From Methylobacterium organophilum (GTDB lineage: Bacteria > Pseudomonadota > Alphaproteobacteria > Rhizobiales > Beijerinckiaceae): 64,000 nt of DNA. Made by a program: the position numbers and the translations under genes. The stretch is from the NCBI RefSeq assembly GCF_022179465.1, contig NZ_BPQV01000005.1, positions 186,001-250,000 on the forward strand, written 5' to 3'. Shown piece by piece: positions 36,016-45,373 of the stretch (within the stretch, counting starts at the first letter, position 1; every line of letters begins with the position of its first letter). The notes beneath the pieces are model-generated. The model ran no database searches. It saw only the letters and a list, made by a program, of their open reading frames with translations, and was not told the DNA's origin.

Positions 36016-36489
36016 ATGGCCAGTCCCGAGCCATGGAGCGCCACGCGCGCCGCAGGGATCGTCGCCGAGCACCAGCATCTCGAGGGTGCGACGCTCCCGA
36101 TCCTGCATGCCCTGCAGGAGACCTTCGGCTATGTCGACGAGGGCGCGATCCCGCTGATCGCGGACGCGCTGAACCTCTCCCGCGCCGAGGTGCATGGCTG
36201 CATCTCGTTCTACCATGACTTCCGCAAGGCGCCCGCCGGCCGCCACGAGGTCAAGCTCTGCCGGGCCGAGGCCTGCCAGGCGATGGGCTCGGCCAAGCTC
36301 CACCGGGAGATCCTGGAGCGCCTCGGCTGCGGCTTCCACGAGACCACCGCCGACGGCAACGTCACCGTCGAGCCGGTCTACTGCCTCGGCCTCTGCGCCA
36401 ACGGCCCCGCCGCCCTCGTCGACGGCGAGCCGATCGCGAACCTGACCGCCGACACCCTCGAGGCCGCACTGACGGAGTCCCGTCAATGA
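36016..36489 (+). CDS. fdsG: NAD-dependent formate dehydrogenase gamma subunit (NuoE-like)
   Basis: A 157-residue cytoplasmic iron-sulfur subunit homologous to NuoE. The [2Fe-2S] ligands are in CRAEACQAMG and CLGLCANGP (Cys-x4-Cys and Cys-x3-Cys). It passes electrons within the soluble formate dehydrogenase FdsGBAD, the enzyme that oxidises formate to CO2 with NAD+; the same locus is called fdh2 in Methylorubrum. The start has AGGAAATT just upstream. Its stop overlaps the fdsB start as ATGA. Confidence 0.95.
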   Translation: MASPEPWSATRAAGIVAEHQHLEGATLPILHALQETFGYVDEGAIPLIADALNLSRAEVHGCISFYHDFRKAPAGRHEVKLCRAEACQAMGSAKLHREILERLGCGFHETTADGNVTVEPVYCLGLCANGPAALVDGEPIANLTADTLEAALTESRQ

Positions 36490-38045
36490 GCACCAAGATC
36501 TACGTTCCCCAGGATGCGGTCGCGCTGGGCCTCGGCGCCAACCGCGTCGCCCGTGCCCTGTTCAAGGGCGCCGAGACCCGCGGCCTCGACGTCGAGATCG
36601 TGCGCACCGGCTCCCGCGGCCTGTTCTGGCTGGAGCCCATGGTGGAGGTCGCGACCCCGCAGGGCCGCATCGCCTACGGCCCGGTCAAGGCCTCCGACGT
36701 CGACGCCCTGCTCGATGCCGGCCTCGTCGCGGGCGGCACGCACGCCCTGCGCCTCGGCGACCCGGAGGAGATCCCCTTCCTCAAGCGCCAGCACCGCATC
36801 ACCTTCCACCGCTGCGGCGTGGTCGACCCGGTCTCCGTCGAGGATTACCGGGCCCATGGCGGCTATCGCGGCCTGGAGGCCGCGCTGAAGCTCGAGGCCG
36901 ACAAGATCGTCGAGCAGGTGCGCGAGTCCGGCCTGCGCGGCCGCGGCGGCGCCGGCTTCCCCGCGGGCATCAAGTGGAACACGGTGATGCTCGCCAAGGC
37001 GGACCAGAAATACGTGGTCTGCAACGCCGACGAGGGCGATTCCGGCACCTTCGCCGACCGCCTGATGATGGAGGGCGACCCCTTCAACCTGATCGAGGGC
37101 ATGACCATCGCCGCGGTCGCGACGGGGGCCACCCGCGGCTACATCTATTGCCGCTCGGAATATCCGCAGAGCGTGCGCACGCTCGCCGATGCCATCGCCA
37201 ACGGCGTGAAGGCCGGCGTGCTCGGCGACAACATCCTGGGCTCGGGCAAGAGCTTCCACCTCGAGGTGCGGATGGGCGCGGGCGCCTATATCTGCGGCGA
37301 GGAGACCTCCCTGCTCGAGAGCCTGGAGGGCAAGCGCGGCATCGTGCGGGCCAAGCCGCCGATCCCGGCCCTGAAGGGCTTCCTCGGCAAGCCCACGCTC
37401 GTCAACAACGTGATGACCTTCACGGCCGTGCCGTGGATCCTGGAGAACGGCGCCAAGGCCTATGCCGATTACGGGATGGGCCGCTCGCTCGGCACGCTGC
37501 CGATCCAGCTCGCCGGCAACGTCAAGCAGGGCGGCCTGATCGAGTACGCCTTCGGCATCACCCTGCGGCAGGTGATCGAGGAGTTCGGCGGCGGCACCCG
37601 CTCCGGGCGCCCGGTCCGCGCGGTGCAGGTCGGCGGGCCGCTGGGGGCCTATTTCCCCGACGCGTTGCTCGACACGCCCCTCGACTACGAGGCGATGGCG
37701 GCCAACAAGGGCCTCGTCGGCCATGGCGGCATCGTGGTCTTCGACGACACCGTCGACATGGCCCAGCAGGCCCGCTTCGCCTTCGAGTTCTGCGCCGCGG
37801 AATCCTGCGGCAAGTGCACCCCCTGCCGGATCGGCGCCACCCGCGGCGTCGAGACCATGGACAAGGTCATCGCCGGCATCCGGCCCGAGGCCAACCTGAA
37901 GCTCGTCGAGGACCTCTGCGAGGTCATGACCGACGGCTCGCTCTGCGCCATGGGCGGCCTGACGCCGATGCCCGTGATGAGCGCGATCACCCATTTCCCC
38001 GAGGATTTCAGGCGTGCGGGCGATCTCCCCGCCGCGGCCGAGTGA
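36486..38045 (+). CDS. fdsB: NAD-dependent formate dehydrogenase beta subunit (NuoF-like, FMN/NAD)
   Basis: A 519-residue NuoF-like diaphorase subunit. The N-terminal ~120 residues form a thioredoxin-like domain without the usual cluster-binding cysteines. The flavin/NADH site is in RGRGGAGFPAGIKW and CNADEGDSGTF, and GAGAYICGEETSLLESLEG follows. The C-terminal [4Fe-4S] site is ESCGKCTPCRIG. It takes electrons from the iron-sulfur chain and reduces NAD+. Coupled to fdsG by an ATGA overlap; fdsA starts 10 bases downstream. Confidence 0.96.
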   Translation: MSTKIYVPQDAVALGLGANRVARALFKGAETRGLDVEIVRTGSRGLFWLEPMVEVATPQGRIAYGPVKASDVDALLDAGLVAGGTHALRLGDPEEIPFLKRQHRITFHRCGVVDPVSVEDYRAHGGYRGLEAALKLEADKIVEQVRESGLRGRGGAGFPAGIKWNTVMLAKADQKYVVCNADEGDSGTFADRLMMEGDPFNLIEGMTIAAVATGATRGYIYCRSEYPQSVRTLADAIANGVKAGVLGDNILGSGKSFHLEVRMGAGAYICGEETSLLESLEGKRGIVRAKPPIPALKGFLGKPTLVNNVMTFTAVPWILENGAKAYADYGMGRSLGTLPIQLAGNVKQGGLIEYAFGITLRQVIEEFGGGTRSGRPVRAVQVGGPLGAYFPDALLDTPLDYEAMAANKGLVGHGGIVVFDDTVDMAQQARFAFEFCAAESCGKCTPCRIGATRGVETMDKVIAGIRPEANLKLVEDLCEVMTDGSLCAMGGLTPMPVMSAITHFPEDFRRAGDLPAAAE

Positions 38046-38055
38046 GGAGGCGTTC

Positions 38056-40911
38056 ATGACCCTCATCAAGGAAATCGACTACGGCACGCCGATCCGCGTC
38101 GCGGAGCAGACGGTGACGCTGACCATCGACGGCGAGAGCGTGACGGTCCCCGCCGGCACCTCCGTGATGGCCGCGGCCATGCATGCCGGCACCAAGATCC
38201 CGAAGCTCTGCGCCACGGATTCGCTGGAGCCCTTCGGCTCCTGCCGCATGTGCCTCGTGGAGATCGAGGGCCGGCGCGGGACGCCCGCCTCCTGCACCAC
38301 CCCGGCCGAGAACGGCATGGTCGTGCACACGCAGACCGACAAGCTGCACCGCCTGCGCAAGGGCGTGATGGAGCTCTACATCTCCGACCACCCCCTCGAC
38401 TGCCTGACCTGCGCCGCCAACGGCGATTGCGAGCTGCAGGACACGGCGGGCCAGGTCGGCCTGCGCGACGTGCGCTACGGCTATGACGGCGACAACCACG
38501 TCAAGCCGTCCTCCGACCGCTACCTGCCCAAGGACGAGTCGAACCCCTACTTCACCTACGACCCGTCGAAGTGCATCGTCTGCAATCGCTGCGTGCGGGC
38601 CTGCGAGGAGGTCCAGGGCACCTTCGCCCTCACCATCGCCGGCCGCGGCTTCGATTCCCGCGTGGCCTCCGGCCCGACCAACTTCATGCAGTCGGAATGC
38701 GTGTCCTGCGGCGCCTGCGTCCAGGCCTGCCCGACCGCGACCCTTCAGGAGAAGACGGTCCACGAATTCGGCCAGCCCGAGCATTCGGCCGTGACCACCT
38801 GCGCCTATTGCGGCGTCGGCTGCGCCTTCAAGGCGGAGATGCAGGGCGACAAGGTCATCCGCATGGTGCCCTACAAGGGCGGCAAGGCCAACGAGGGCCA
38901 TTCCTGCGTGAAGGGCCGCTTCGCCTACGGCTACGCCACCCACAAGGACCGCATCACCAAGCCGATGATCCGCGAGAAGATCACGGATCCGTGGCGCGAG
39001 GTCTCCTGGGAGGAGGCGATCAACCACGCGGCCTCCGAGTTCAAGCGCATCCAGGCCAAGTACGGCAAGGACTCGGTCGGCGGCATCACCTCGTCCCGCT
39101 GCACCAACGAGGAGGCCTACCTCGTCCAGAAGCTGGTGCGCGCCGCCTTCGGCAACAACAACGTCGATACCTGCGCCCGCGTCTGCCACTCGCCGACCGG
39201 CTACGGCCTGATGTCGACGCTGGGCACCTCCGCCGGCACCCAGGACTTCAAGTCGGTCGAGAATTCCGACGTGATCCTGGTCATCGGCGCCAACCCGACC
39301 GACGGCCACCCGGTCTTCGGCTCGCGCATGAAGAAGCGCCTGCGCGAGGGCGCCAAGCTGATCGTGGCCGATCCGCGCCGGATCGACCTGGTGAAGTCGC
39401 CCCACATCAAGGCCGACTACCACCTGCCGCTCAAGCCCGGCTCCAACGTCGCCTTCATCAATGCCTTCGCCCACGTGATCATCACGGAAGGGCTGATCGA
39501 CGAGGCCTATATCCGCGAGCGCTGCGAGCTCGACGCCTTCGAGGTCTGGGCCCGCTTCATCGCCGAAGAGCGCAACTCGCCGGAGGCGGCCGAGGCCGTG
39601 ACCGGGGTCGACCCGCAGGCGATCCGCCAGGCCGCCCGCCTCTACGCCACCGGCGGCAACGCGGCGATCTATTACGGCCTGGGCGTGACCGAGCACAGCC
39701 AGGGCTCGACCATGGTCATGGGCATGGCCAACATCGCCATGGCCACCGGCAATATCGGCAAGGTCGGTGCCGGCGTGAACCCGCTGCGCGGCCAGAACAA
39801 CGTGCAGGGCTCCTGCGACATGGGCTCGTTCCCGCACGAGCTCACCGGCTACCGCCACGTCTCGGACGACGCCACCCGCGAGAGCTTCGAGGCGATCTGG
39901 GGGGCCAAGCTCGACAACGCGCCGGGCCTGCGCATCACCAACATGCTCGACGAGGCCGTCGATGGCACCTTCAAGGGCATGTACATCCAGGGCGAGGACA
40001 TCGCCCAGTCCGACCCCGACACCCATCACGTGACCTCCGGCCTCAAGGCCATGGAGTGCATCGTGATCCAGGACATCTTCCTGAACGAGACCGCCAAATA
40101 CGCCCACGTCTTCCTGCCGGGCGCCTCGTTCCTGGAGAAGGACGGCACCTTCACCAATGCCGAGCGGCGCATCAGCCGCGTGCGCAAGGTGATGGCCCCG
40201 CTCGGCGGCTACGGCGATTGGGAGGGCACGATCCTGCTCGCCAAGGCCCTCGGCTACGAGATGAACTACAGCCACCCTTCCGAGATCATGGACGAGATCG
40301 CCCGGCTGACCCCGAGCTTCACCGGGGTCTCCTACGCCAAGCTCGACGAGCTCGGCTCGATCCAGTGGCCGTGCAACGACAAGGCCCCGAACGGCACGCC
40401 GATGATGCATGTCGACCGCTTCGTGCGCGGCAAGGGCAAGTTCATGATCACGGAATACGTGGCCACCGACGAGCGGACCGGCCCGCGCTTCCCGCTGATC
40501 CTGACCACGGGCCGCATCCTGTCGCAGTACAATGTCGGCGCGCAGACCCGCCGCACGGAGAACTCGCGCTGGCACGAGGAGGACGTGCTCGAGATCCATC
40601 CCTTCGACGCCGAGCCCCGGGGCATCGTCGACGGCGATCTCGTCTCCCTGGAGAGCCGCTCCGGCGACATCGCCCTCAAGGCGAAGGTCACCGAGCGGAT
40701 GCAGCCCGGCATCGTCTACACGACCTTCCACCACGCCAAGACCGGCGCCAACGTCATCACCACCGACTACTCGGACTGGGCCACGAACTGCCCGGAATAC
40801 AAGGTGACGGCGGTGCAGATCCGGCGCACGAACCGGCCCTCCGACTGGCAGGCGAAGTTCTACGAGGAGGACTTCTCCCTCACCCGGATCGCCCAGGCGG
40901 CCGCGGAGTAA
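38056..40911 (+). CDS. fdsA: NAD-dependent formate dehydrogenase alpha (catalytic, bis-MGD Mo/W) subunit
   Basis: A 951-residue catalytic subunit. The N-terminal NuoG-like part holds a plant-type [2Fe-2S] cluster (FGSCRMCLVEI), a His/Cys3 cluster (DHPLDCLTCAANGDCEL) and two [4Fe-4S] clusters (CIVCNRCVRACEE; CVSCGACVQACPT). The molybdopterin domain begins with a fourth type, CAYCGVGCAF. Cys377 in CARVCHSPTGYG is the expected Mo/W ligand, with the neighbouring catalytic His378, so this is a Cys rather than a selenocysteine enzyme. GAGGAGG lies 5 bases before the ATG at 38056, which is preferred over 38014 inside fdsB. It oxidises formate in the last step of C1 catabolism. Confidence 0.97.
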   Translation: MTLIKEIDYGTPIRVAEQTVTLTIDGESVTVPAGTSVMAAAMHAGTKIPKLCATDSLEPFGSCRMCLVEIEGRRGTPASCTTPAENGMVVHTQTDKLHRLRKGVMELYISDHPLDCLTCAANGDCELQDTAGQVGLRDVRYGYDGDNHVKPSSDRYLPKDESNPYFTYDPSKCIVCNRCVRACEEVQGTFALTIAGRGFDSRVASGPTNFMQSECVSCGACVQACPTATLQEKTVHEFGQPEHSAVTTCAYCGVGCAFKAEMQGDKVIRMVPYKGGKANEGHSCVKGRFAYGYATHKDRITKPMIREKITDPWREVSWEEAINHAASEFKRIQAKYGKDSVGGITSSRCTNEEAYLVQKLVRAAFGNNNVDTCARVCHSPTGYGLMSTLGTSAGTQDFKSVENSDVILVIGANPTDGHPVFGSRMKKRLREGAKLIVADPRRIDLVKSPHIKADYHLPLKPGSNVAFINAFAHVIITEGLIDEAYIRERCELDAFEVWARFIAEERNSPEAAEAVTGVDPQAIRQAARLYATGGNAAIYYGLGVTEHSQGSTMVMGMANIAMATGNIGKVGAGVNPLRGQNNVQGSCDMGSFPHELTGYRHVSDDATRESFEAIWGAKLDNAPGLRITNMLDEAVDGTFKGMYIQGEDIAQSDPDTHHVTSGLKAMECIVIQDIFLNETAKYAHVFLPGASFLEKDGTFTNAERRISRVRKVMAPLGGYGDWEGTILLAKALGYEMNYSHPSEIMDEIARLTPSFTGVSYAKLDELGSIQWPCNDKAPNGTPMMHVDRFVRGKGKFMITEYVATDERTGPRFPLILTTGRILSQYNVGAQTRRTENSRWHEEDVLEIHPFDAEPRGIVDGDLVSLESRSGDIALKAKVTERMQPGIVYTTFHHAKTGANVITTDYSDWATNCPEYKVTAVQIRRTNRPSDWQAKFYEEDFSLTRIAQAAAE

Positions 40912-40964
40912 GGTCCCCGGACCGGACGAAGCGCTCCTCCCCCCCGCGAGGGGAGGGGCCGCCT

Positions 40965-40984
40965 CGCGCGGGACGTCCCGCGCG
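40965..40984. repeat. Perfect 20-bp palindrome in the fdsA-fdsD gap
   Basis: CGCGCGGGAC immediately followed by its reverse complement GTCCCGCGCG. It lies in a 95-base gap between two subunit genes of one enzyme. Nearby CCCCCGCGAGGGGAGGGGC resembles sequence at 41370-41400 after fdsD (CCCCCTTGTGGGGAGAGGGGC, then CCCGCGCGAG), which suggests a dispersed extragenic palindromic element present twice. Confidence 0.5.
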
Positions 40985-41006
40985 GGGGCGACGACACGAC
41001 ACCCGC

Positions 41007-41312
41007 ATGAGTCCCGAGGCGATGAGCGCGACGAATTCCAACGACAAGCTGGTGCGCATGGCGAACCAGATCGCCGCCTTCTTCCGCTCCTATCCGGAAG
41101 ACGAGGCCGTGGCCGGCATCCACAAGCACATCGTGGCCTTCTGGACCCCGAAGATGCGCCGGGACCTCGCGGGCTATGCCGACGCGGCCGGCGACCGGCT
41201 CGACGCCCTCGTCCACAAGGCCCTGACCGAGGAATCCACCTCGGAGAGCCCGATCCGCCCGGCGACCCGCAATCCGCAGCTCGTCGGCGAGGGCGCCAGC
41301 GACGCGGGCTGA
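41007..41312 (+). CDS. fdsD: Formate dehydrogenase delta subunit
   Basis: A 101-residue protein with the FdsD-family signature: LVRMANQIAAFFRSYPEDEAVAGIHKHI (in two parts MANQIAAFFRSYP and AVAGIHKHI) followed by FWTPKMRRDL. It is the small accessory subunit of FdsABG-type formate dehydrogenase, thought to help maturation or cofactor handling. An alternative ATG is at 41022. Unlike in many operons it does not abut fdsA; a GC-rich palindromic element lies between them. Confidence 0.9.
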   Translation: MSPEAMSATNSNDKLVRMANQIAAFFRSYPEDEAVAGIHKHIVAFWTPKMRRDLAGYADAAGDRLDALVHKALTEESTSESPIRPATRNPQLVGEGASDAG

Positions 41313-41540
41313 GGCGGGGCCGCCTTTCAAAAGGTGTCCGAACGCTCTCCGGTCGCGCGCCTTTCCTCGCCCCCTTGTGGGGAGAGGGGCATCCCGCGCG
41401 AGCCGCTCCCATCCGCCGGAAACGGGCCGACAGCGTTTGGCCGCCGTTCCGATAGGAAGCTTCTCCCTTGAGCGCGGCCGCCGGGCGGCCTACCACCGCT
41501 GGGGCGCGGCCCTCCCGGGCCCGAGAGGGGACTCGGCGCC

Positions 41541-42476
41541 TTGATCGACAAGCTGGAATTCCTGCTGGCGCTCGCCCGGGAGCAGCATTTCGGCCGCGCG
41601 GCCGAGGCCTGCGGCGTGACCCAGCAGACGCTCTCGGCCGGGGTGAAGAACCTGGAGGAGCGCTTCGGCGTGCGCCTCGTGCAGCGGGGCTCGCGCTTCC
41701 AGGGCTTCACCCACGAGGGCGACAAGGTGCTGGCCTGGGCGCGCCGCATCGTGGCCGACACGCGGGCGATGCAGGAGGACGTGGCGGCCCTGCGGCGGGG
41801 GCTCGCCGGCCATCTGCGCATCGCCGCGGTGCCGACCGCCCTGCCGATGGTGGCCGCCCTGACCACGCCCTACCGGGCGCGCTACCCGGACGTGCGCTTC
41901 ACCATCGATTCCACCACCTCCTCCGACATCTTCTCGCTGCTCGAGAATCTCGAGGCCGATGCCGGGCTGACCTATCTCGACAACGAGCCCCTGGGCCGCG
42001 TCACCGCCGTTCCCCTCTACCGGGAGCGCTACCGCCTGCTCACCGCCGCCGGCGGCCCCTACGACGACCGCTCGCACGTGACCTGGGCGGAGGTGGCCAA
42101 GATCCCGCTCTGCCTGCTGACGCCGAACATGCAGAACCGGCGCATCATCGACCAGCAATTGCGCGAGGCCGGGGGCGAGCCGGCGCCGAGCCTCGAATCG
42201 AACTCGATGATCGTGCTGATGACCCATGTGCGCACCCTGCGCTGGGCCAGCATCATGCCGGCGATCCTCGCCGACGCCCTCGGCCCGACGGAGGGGGTGC
42301 GCTCGATCCCGATCGTGGAGCCGGACCTGGAGCACACAATCGGCCTCGTCGCCGCCCGGCGCGACCCGATGACGCCGATGGTGACGGCCCTGATCGGCAT
42401 CGCCCGCGGCGTCGCCCGCAGCCTCGACGGGCACGATCCGGACCGGGACTTCCTGCACGGCACGCCCGGCCCCTGA
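41541..42476 (+). CDS. LysR-family transcriptional regulator, probable regulator of the fds operon
   Basis: A 311-residue LysR protein: N-terminal winged helix-turn-helix (EQHFGRAAEACGVTQQTLSAGVKNLEE, in two parts HFGRAAEACGVTQQ and TLSAGVKNLEE) and a C-terminal periplasmic-binding-like effector domain (LRIAAVPTALPMVAAL). It begins with TTG at 41541, giving MIDKLEFLLALA, the usual length before the helix-turn-helix; GAGGGGA lies ~10 bases upstream. It follows fdsD in the same direction, while in several other bacteria the fds LysR gene is upstream of the operon. The dyad at 35841-35863 is a candidate target. It is convergent with cynS. Confidence 0.9.
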   Translation: MIDKLEFLLALAREQHFGRAAEACGVTQQTLSAGVKNLEERFGVRLVQRGSRFQGFTHEGDKVLAWARRIVADTRAMQEDVAALRRGLAGHLRIAAVPTALPMVAALTTPYRARYPDVRFTIDSTTSSDIFSLLENLEADAGLTYLDNEPLGRVTAVPLYRERYRLLTAAGGPYDDRSHVTWAEVAKIPLCLLTPNMQNRRIIDQQLREAGGEPAPSLESNSMIVLMTHVRTLRWASIMPAILADALGPTEGVRSIPIVEPDLEHTIGLVAARRDPMTPMVTALIGIARGVARSLDGHDPDRDFLHGTPGP

Positions 42477-42509
42477 GGGACCGGGCGCGACGCGGCGATA
42501 GCGGGAGGC

Positions 42510-42998
42510 TCAGCTCTCCTTGAAGCCGTATTCCGGCACGCCGTCCTCGTTGCCGTAATACTTGTAGGGCAGGAACTTGCCCGAGAGGTTCATCTTCACC
42601 CGGTCGCCCTTGTTGTTGGGCTCGCGCTCCATGGTCATGTTGAAGTCGATCGCCGACATGATGCCGTCGCCGAATTCTTCCTGGATCAGCTCCTTCCAGG
42701 TGGTGCCGTAGACCATGACCAGCTCGTAGAAGCGGTAGATCAGCGGGTCGGTCGGCGGCATCTGCGGAATCGAGCCGCGATAGGGCGCCTCGTTGAGCAT
42801 GCGCTCCTCGGCCTGGCTCAGGCCGAACAGCTCGGCGGCCTTCTTCGCCTGCGCCTTGGGCAGCTTCATCTGGCCCATGCAGGCGGCGGTGATCAGGATC
42901 GGCGAGATCCCGCCGATCTCCTCCTGGATGTATTTCCAGGTCCAGCCCTTCTCCCGCTTGATGTCGAGAAGCTTCTCCGTGAGGTCTTCACGCTTCAT
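42510..42998 (-). CDS. cynS: Cyanate hydratase (cyanase)
   Basis: A 162-residue enzyme converting cyanate plus bicarbonate to CO2 and carbamate (then ammonia). Catalytic residues are visible at Arg89 and Glu92 (IYRFYELVMVYG) and Ser115 (GIMSAIDFN), the same spacing as Arg96, Glu99 and Ser122 of the E. coli enzyme. The N-terminal helical domain is complete. The ATG at 42998 gives MKREDLTEKLL, preferred over a longer frame to 43064. No cyanate transporter or cynR is adjacent. It is convergent with the LysR gene. Confidence 0.97.
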   Translation of the reverse strand: MKREDLTEKLLDIKREKGWTWKYIQEEIGGISPILITAACMGQMKLPKAQAKKAAELFGLSQAEERMLNEAPYRGSIPQMPPTDPLIYRFYELVMVYGTTWKELIQEEFGDGIMSAIDFNMTMEREPNNKGDRVKMNLSGKFLPYKYYGNEDGVPEYGFKES

Positions 42999-43083
42999 GG
43001 GGTTTCCGTCCCTACGCATCATCTGTCGACAGGCCGGCGAGACCGGCTCTTCCGCGGCGTGCAAGTTTGCAGCCAGCAGGGTC

Positions 43084-44307
43084 TCAGTCGACGAGGGCGG
43101 CGTAGGTGAGCACCCGCAATTCCCGCCGGAGCGGCAGGGCCGAGGAGGGGATGAGCTGGGCGAGCAGGACCACGGCGAGATCCTCGGCCGGGTCGATCCA
43201 GAAGGAGGTGCTGGCGAGCCCGCCCCAGGCGACCTCGCCCGGCGTGCCCACGATCTGGGCCCGGGCCGGGTCGAGCATCACCGAGAAGCCGAGGCCGAAG
43301 CCGATGCCCGTGTAGGAGGATTCCGAGAAGCGCGGCTGGCCCATCGCCGCGAGATCGCCGGGCAGGTGGTTCATGAGCATCAGGTCGACGGTCTTGCGGC
43401 CGAGGAGCCGCACCCCGTCGAGGCTGCCCCGGTTCAGGACGAGCCGGCAGAAGCGCATGTAGTCGGCCGCCGTCGAGACGAGGCCGCCCCCGCCCGAGGC
43501 CACCGGCGGCGGCGCGAGGAAGCGGCTGCCGACCGCGTCGTCATAGACCTTGAGCCGGCCGTCGCGGCCGAACACGTAGTTCGCGGCGAAGCGCCCGTGC
43601 TTCGCCTCCGGCACGGAGAAATCGGTGTCGTGCATGCCGAGGGGCGCCAGGATGCGCGTGCGCATGAACGCGGCGAAGTCCATGCCCGAGAGCACGGCGA
43701 CGAGATGCCCGAGTACGTCGGTCGCCACCGAGTAGTTCCACTCCGCCCCCGGCTGGGCCAGGAGCGGCTGGCGCGCCACCCGCGCCACCAGATCCGCCAG
43801 GGAATGCTCCGAGGCCTGGAAGTCGATGCCGTGGATCCGGTAGAGGGCGTCGACGAGGGTCGCCTCCATGAAGCCGTAGGTCAGGCCGGCGGTGTGGGTG
43901 AGGAGGTCGCGGATCGTGATCGGGCGCAGGGCCGGCTCGGTCTCGAGCTTCACCCGGTTGCCGCCGGTGGCGACGCGCATCTCGGCGAAGTCCGGCAGGT
44001 AGCGGGCGAGGGGATCGTCGAGCTGGAAGCGGCCCTCCTCGTAGAGCATCAGCACCGCGAGGGAGGTCAGCGGCTTCGTCATCGAGTAGATGCGGGTGAT
44101 CGTCTCCGCGGTGAACGGCTTGCCGCGGGCGATGTCCGCCATGCCGTGGGCGCGGAAGAAGGCCGTCTCGCCCCGGCGGGACAGCATCACCGAGAGGCCG
44201 GCGAGCCTGCCCGTCTCGACGTAGCGCCGCATCCAGGCATCCACGCGCTCCAGCCGCTCGGGGCAGAGCCCGAGGCTCCGGGGGTCGCTCACCGTGATCT
44301 CGGCCAT
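43084..44307 (-). CDS. Serine hydrolase of the beta-lactamase/esterase (class C-like) family
   Basis: A 407-residue penicillin-binding-fold hydrolase. The nucleophile motif Ser-x-x-Lys is in RIYSMTKPLTS (~92-102), the Tyr motif is EWNYSVATDVLG, and GGGLVSTAADYMRF is conserved in EstB/EstY-type esterases. No signal peptide, so it is probably cytoplasmic and more likely an esterase than a true beta-lactamase. The ATG at 44307 (MAEITVSDPRSLGL) is chosen over a longer frame. It is divergent from otsB. The substrate is not evident. Confidence 0.88.
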   Translation of the reverse strand: MAEITVSDPRSLGLCPERLERVDAWMRRYVETGRLAGLSVMLSRRGETAFFRAHGMADIARGKPFTAETITRIYSMTKPLTSLAVLMLYEEGRFQLDDPLARYLPDFAEMRVATGGNRVKLETEPALRPITIRDLLTHTAGLTYGFMEATLVDALYRIHGIDFQASEHSLADLVARVARQPLLAQPGAEWNYSVATDVLGHLVAVLSGMDFAAFMRTRILAPLGMHDTDFSVPEAKHGRFAANYVFGRDGRLKVYDDAVGSRFLAPPPVASGGGGLVSTAADYMRFCRLVLNRGSLDGVRLLGRKTVDLMLMNHLPGDLAAMGQPRFSESSYTGIGFGLGFSVMLDPARAQIVGTPGEVAWGGLASTSFWIDPAEDLAVVLLAQLIPSSALPLRRELRVLTYAALVD

Positions 44308-44495
44308 TCGTCTCGTCCTCGCGGCACGCTCGCGCCGCACGCATGGGCGATGCCGGCGCGCAGGGTCAAGACGGCGCCGCCGCCGCGAGTGGGCTCGGGC
44401 GCTTGACGCCGGCATGCCGGCGCGGCTTCCCGAACGGACGGCCGCCCTAGATGGGGGAGGCCGACCTGCACGGCCGCGACCCCGGGAGTTTCCGC

Positions 44496-45251
44496 GTGAC
44501 GACGAGCGACGCCTTCGCCCTCTTCCTCGACTTCGACGGCACCCTGGTCGAGATCGCCCCGCGGCCGGACGCGGTCCGCGTCGATCCGGCCCTGGTGCCG
44601 ACCCTGGAGCGCCTGCGGACGCGCCTCGGCGGGGCGCTCGCCATCGTCACCGGCCGCCCGATCGCCACCATCGACGATTTCCTCGCCCCGGCCCGCTTCG
44701 ACATCGCCGGCCTGCACGGCGTCGAGCGCCGCCTGGCCGGCACGACCAGCGGCGGCCGGCCGGAGGACCATCCGGACCTGCGCGCCGGCGTCGAGCGGCT
44801 CAAGCGCGAGACCGCGCCCCTGGCGCAGGTGCTGATCGAGGACAAGGGCGCCTCCGTCGCCGTGCATTGGCGCCTCGCCGGCGAGGCGGAGGCGGGCCGG
44901 GCGCAGGCTCTCGTCAGGACGGTCGCCGCCGATCTCGGGGCGACCTACCGGCTCCAGCTCGGCAAGGCGGTGGGGGAGATCCTGCCCGCCAGCGCCACCA
45001 AGGGCCACGCCATCCGCGCCTTCGGCGCGGCGGCCCCCTATGCGGGGCGCCGGGCGATCTTCCTAGGCGACGACAAGACCGACGAGATCGCCTTCGCCAG
45101 CGTGAACGCGGATGGCGGCGTCAGCGTGCGCGTCGGCGACGAGGAGACCGGGGCGCAGCGCCGCCTCGCCTCGCCCGCGGCCGTGCGCGCGCTCCTCACG
45201 GACTGGGCCGACGGGGCGCCGATCGATCCCGAGGCGCTCCCGCCCGCCTGA
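44496..45251 (+). CDS. otsB: Trehalose-6-phosphate phosphatase
   Basis: A HAD-superfamily phosphatase producing trehalose, an osmo- and desiccation protectant. Motif I is FLDFDGTL (DxDGT), IVTGRP is motif II, KGHAIRAF carries the motif III lysine and FLGDDKTDE is motif IV. The start is uncertain: GTG at 44496 has GGGAG 7 bases upstream and gives 251 residues, while ATG at 44451 would give 266 but has no ribosome-binding motif. otsA is not adjacent, so the synthase must be elsewhere. It is divergent from the serine hydrolase gene. Confidence 0.9.
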   Translation: MTTSDAFALFLDFDGTLVEIAPRPDAVRVDPALVPTLERLRTRLGGALAIVTGRPIATIDDFLAPARFDIAGLHGVERRLAGTTSGGRPEDHPDLRAGVERLKRETAPLAQVLIEDKGASVAVHWRLAGEAEAGRAQALVRTVAADLGATYRLQLGKAVGEILPASATKGHAIRAFGAAAPYAGRRAIFLGDDKTDEIAFASVNADGGVSVRVGDEETGAQRRLASPAAVRALLTDWADGAPIDPEALPPA

Positions 45252-45373
45252 TCGCGGTTTCCGAGGCGGCACGGCGGCCTTCGCGGGGCGGGATTCGCCC
45301 GTCGCGAAAATTGTATCCATTCCATGCTGCGCCGCATTCGTCACAGCGCGGGCGCACGAATAGCCGGCAGATC

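Noticed and set aside
38008-41496. A 1,162-codon minus-strand frame opposite fdsA
   Set aside because: It is antisense to the unmistakable fdsA/fdsD genes and has no recognisable motifs.
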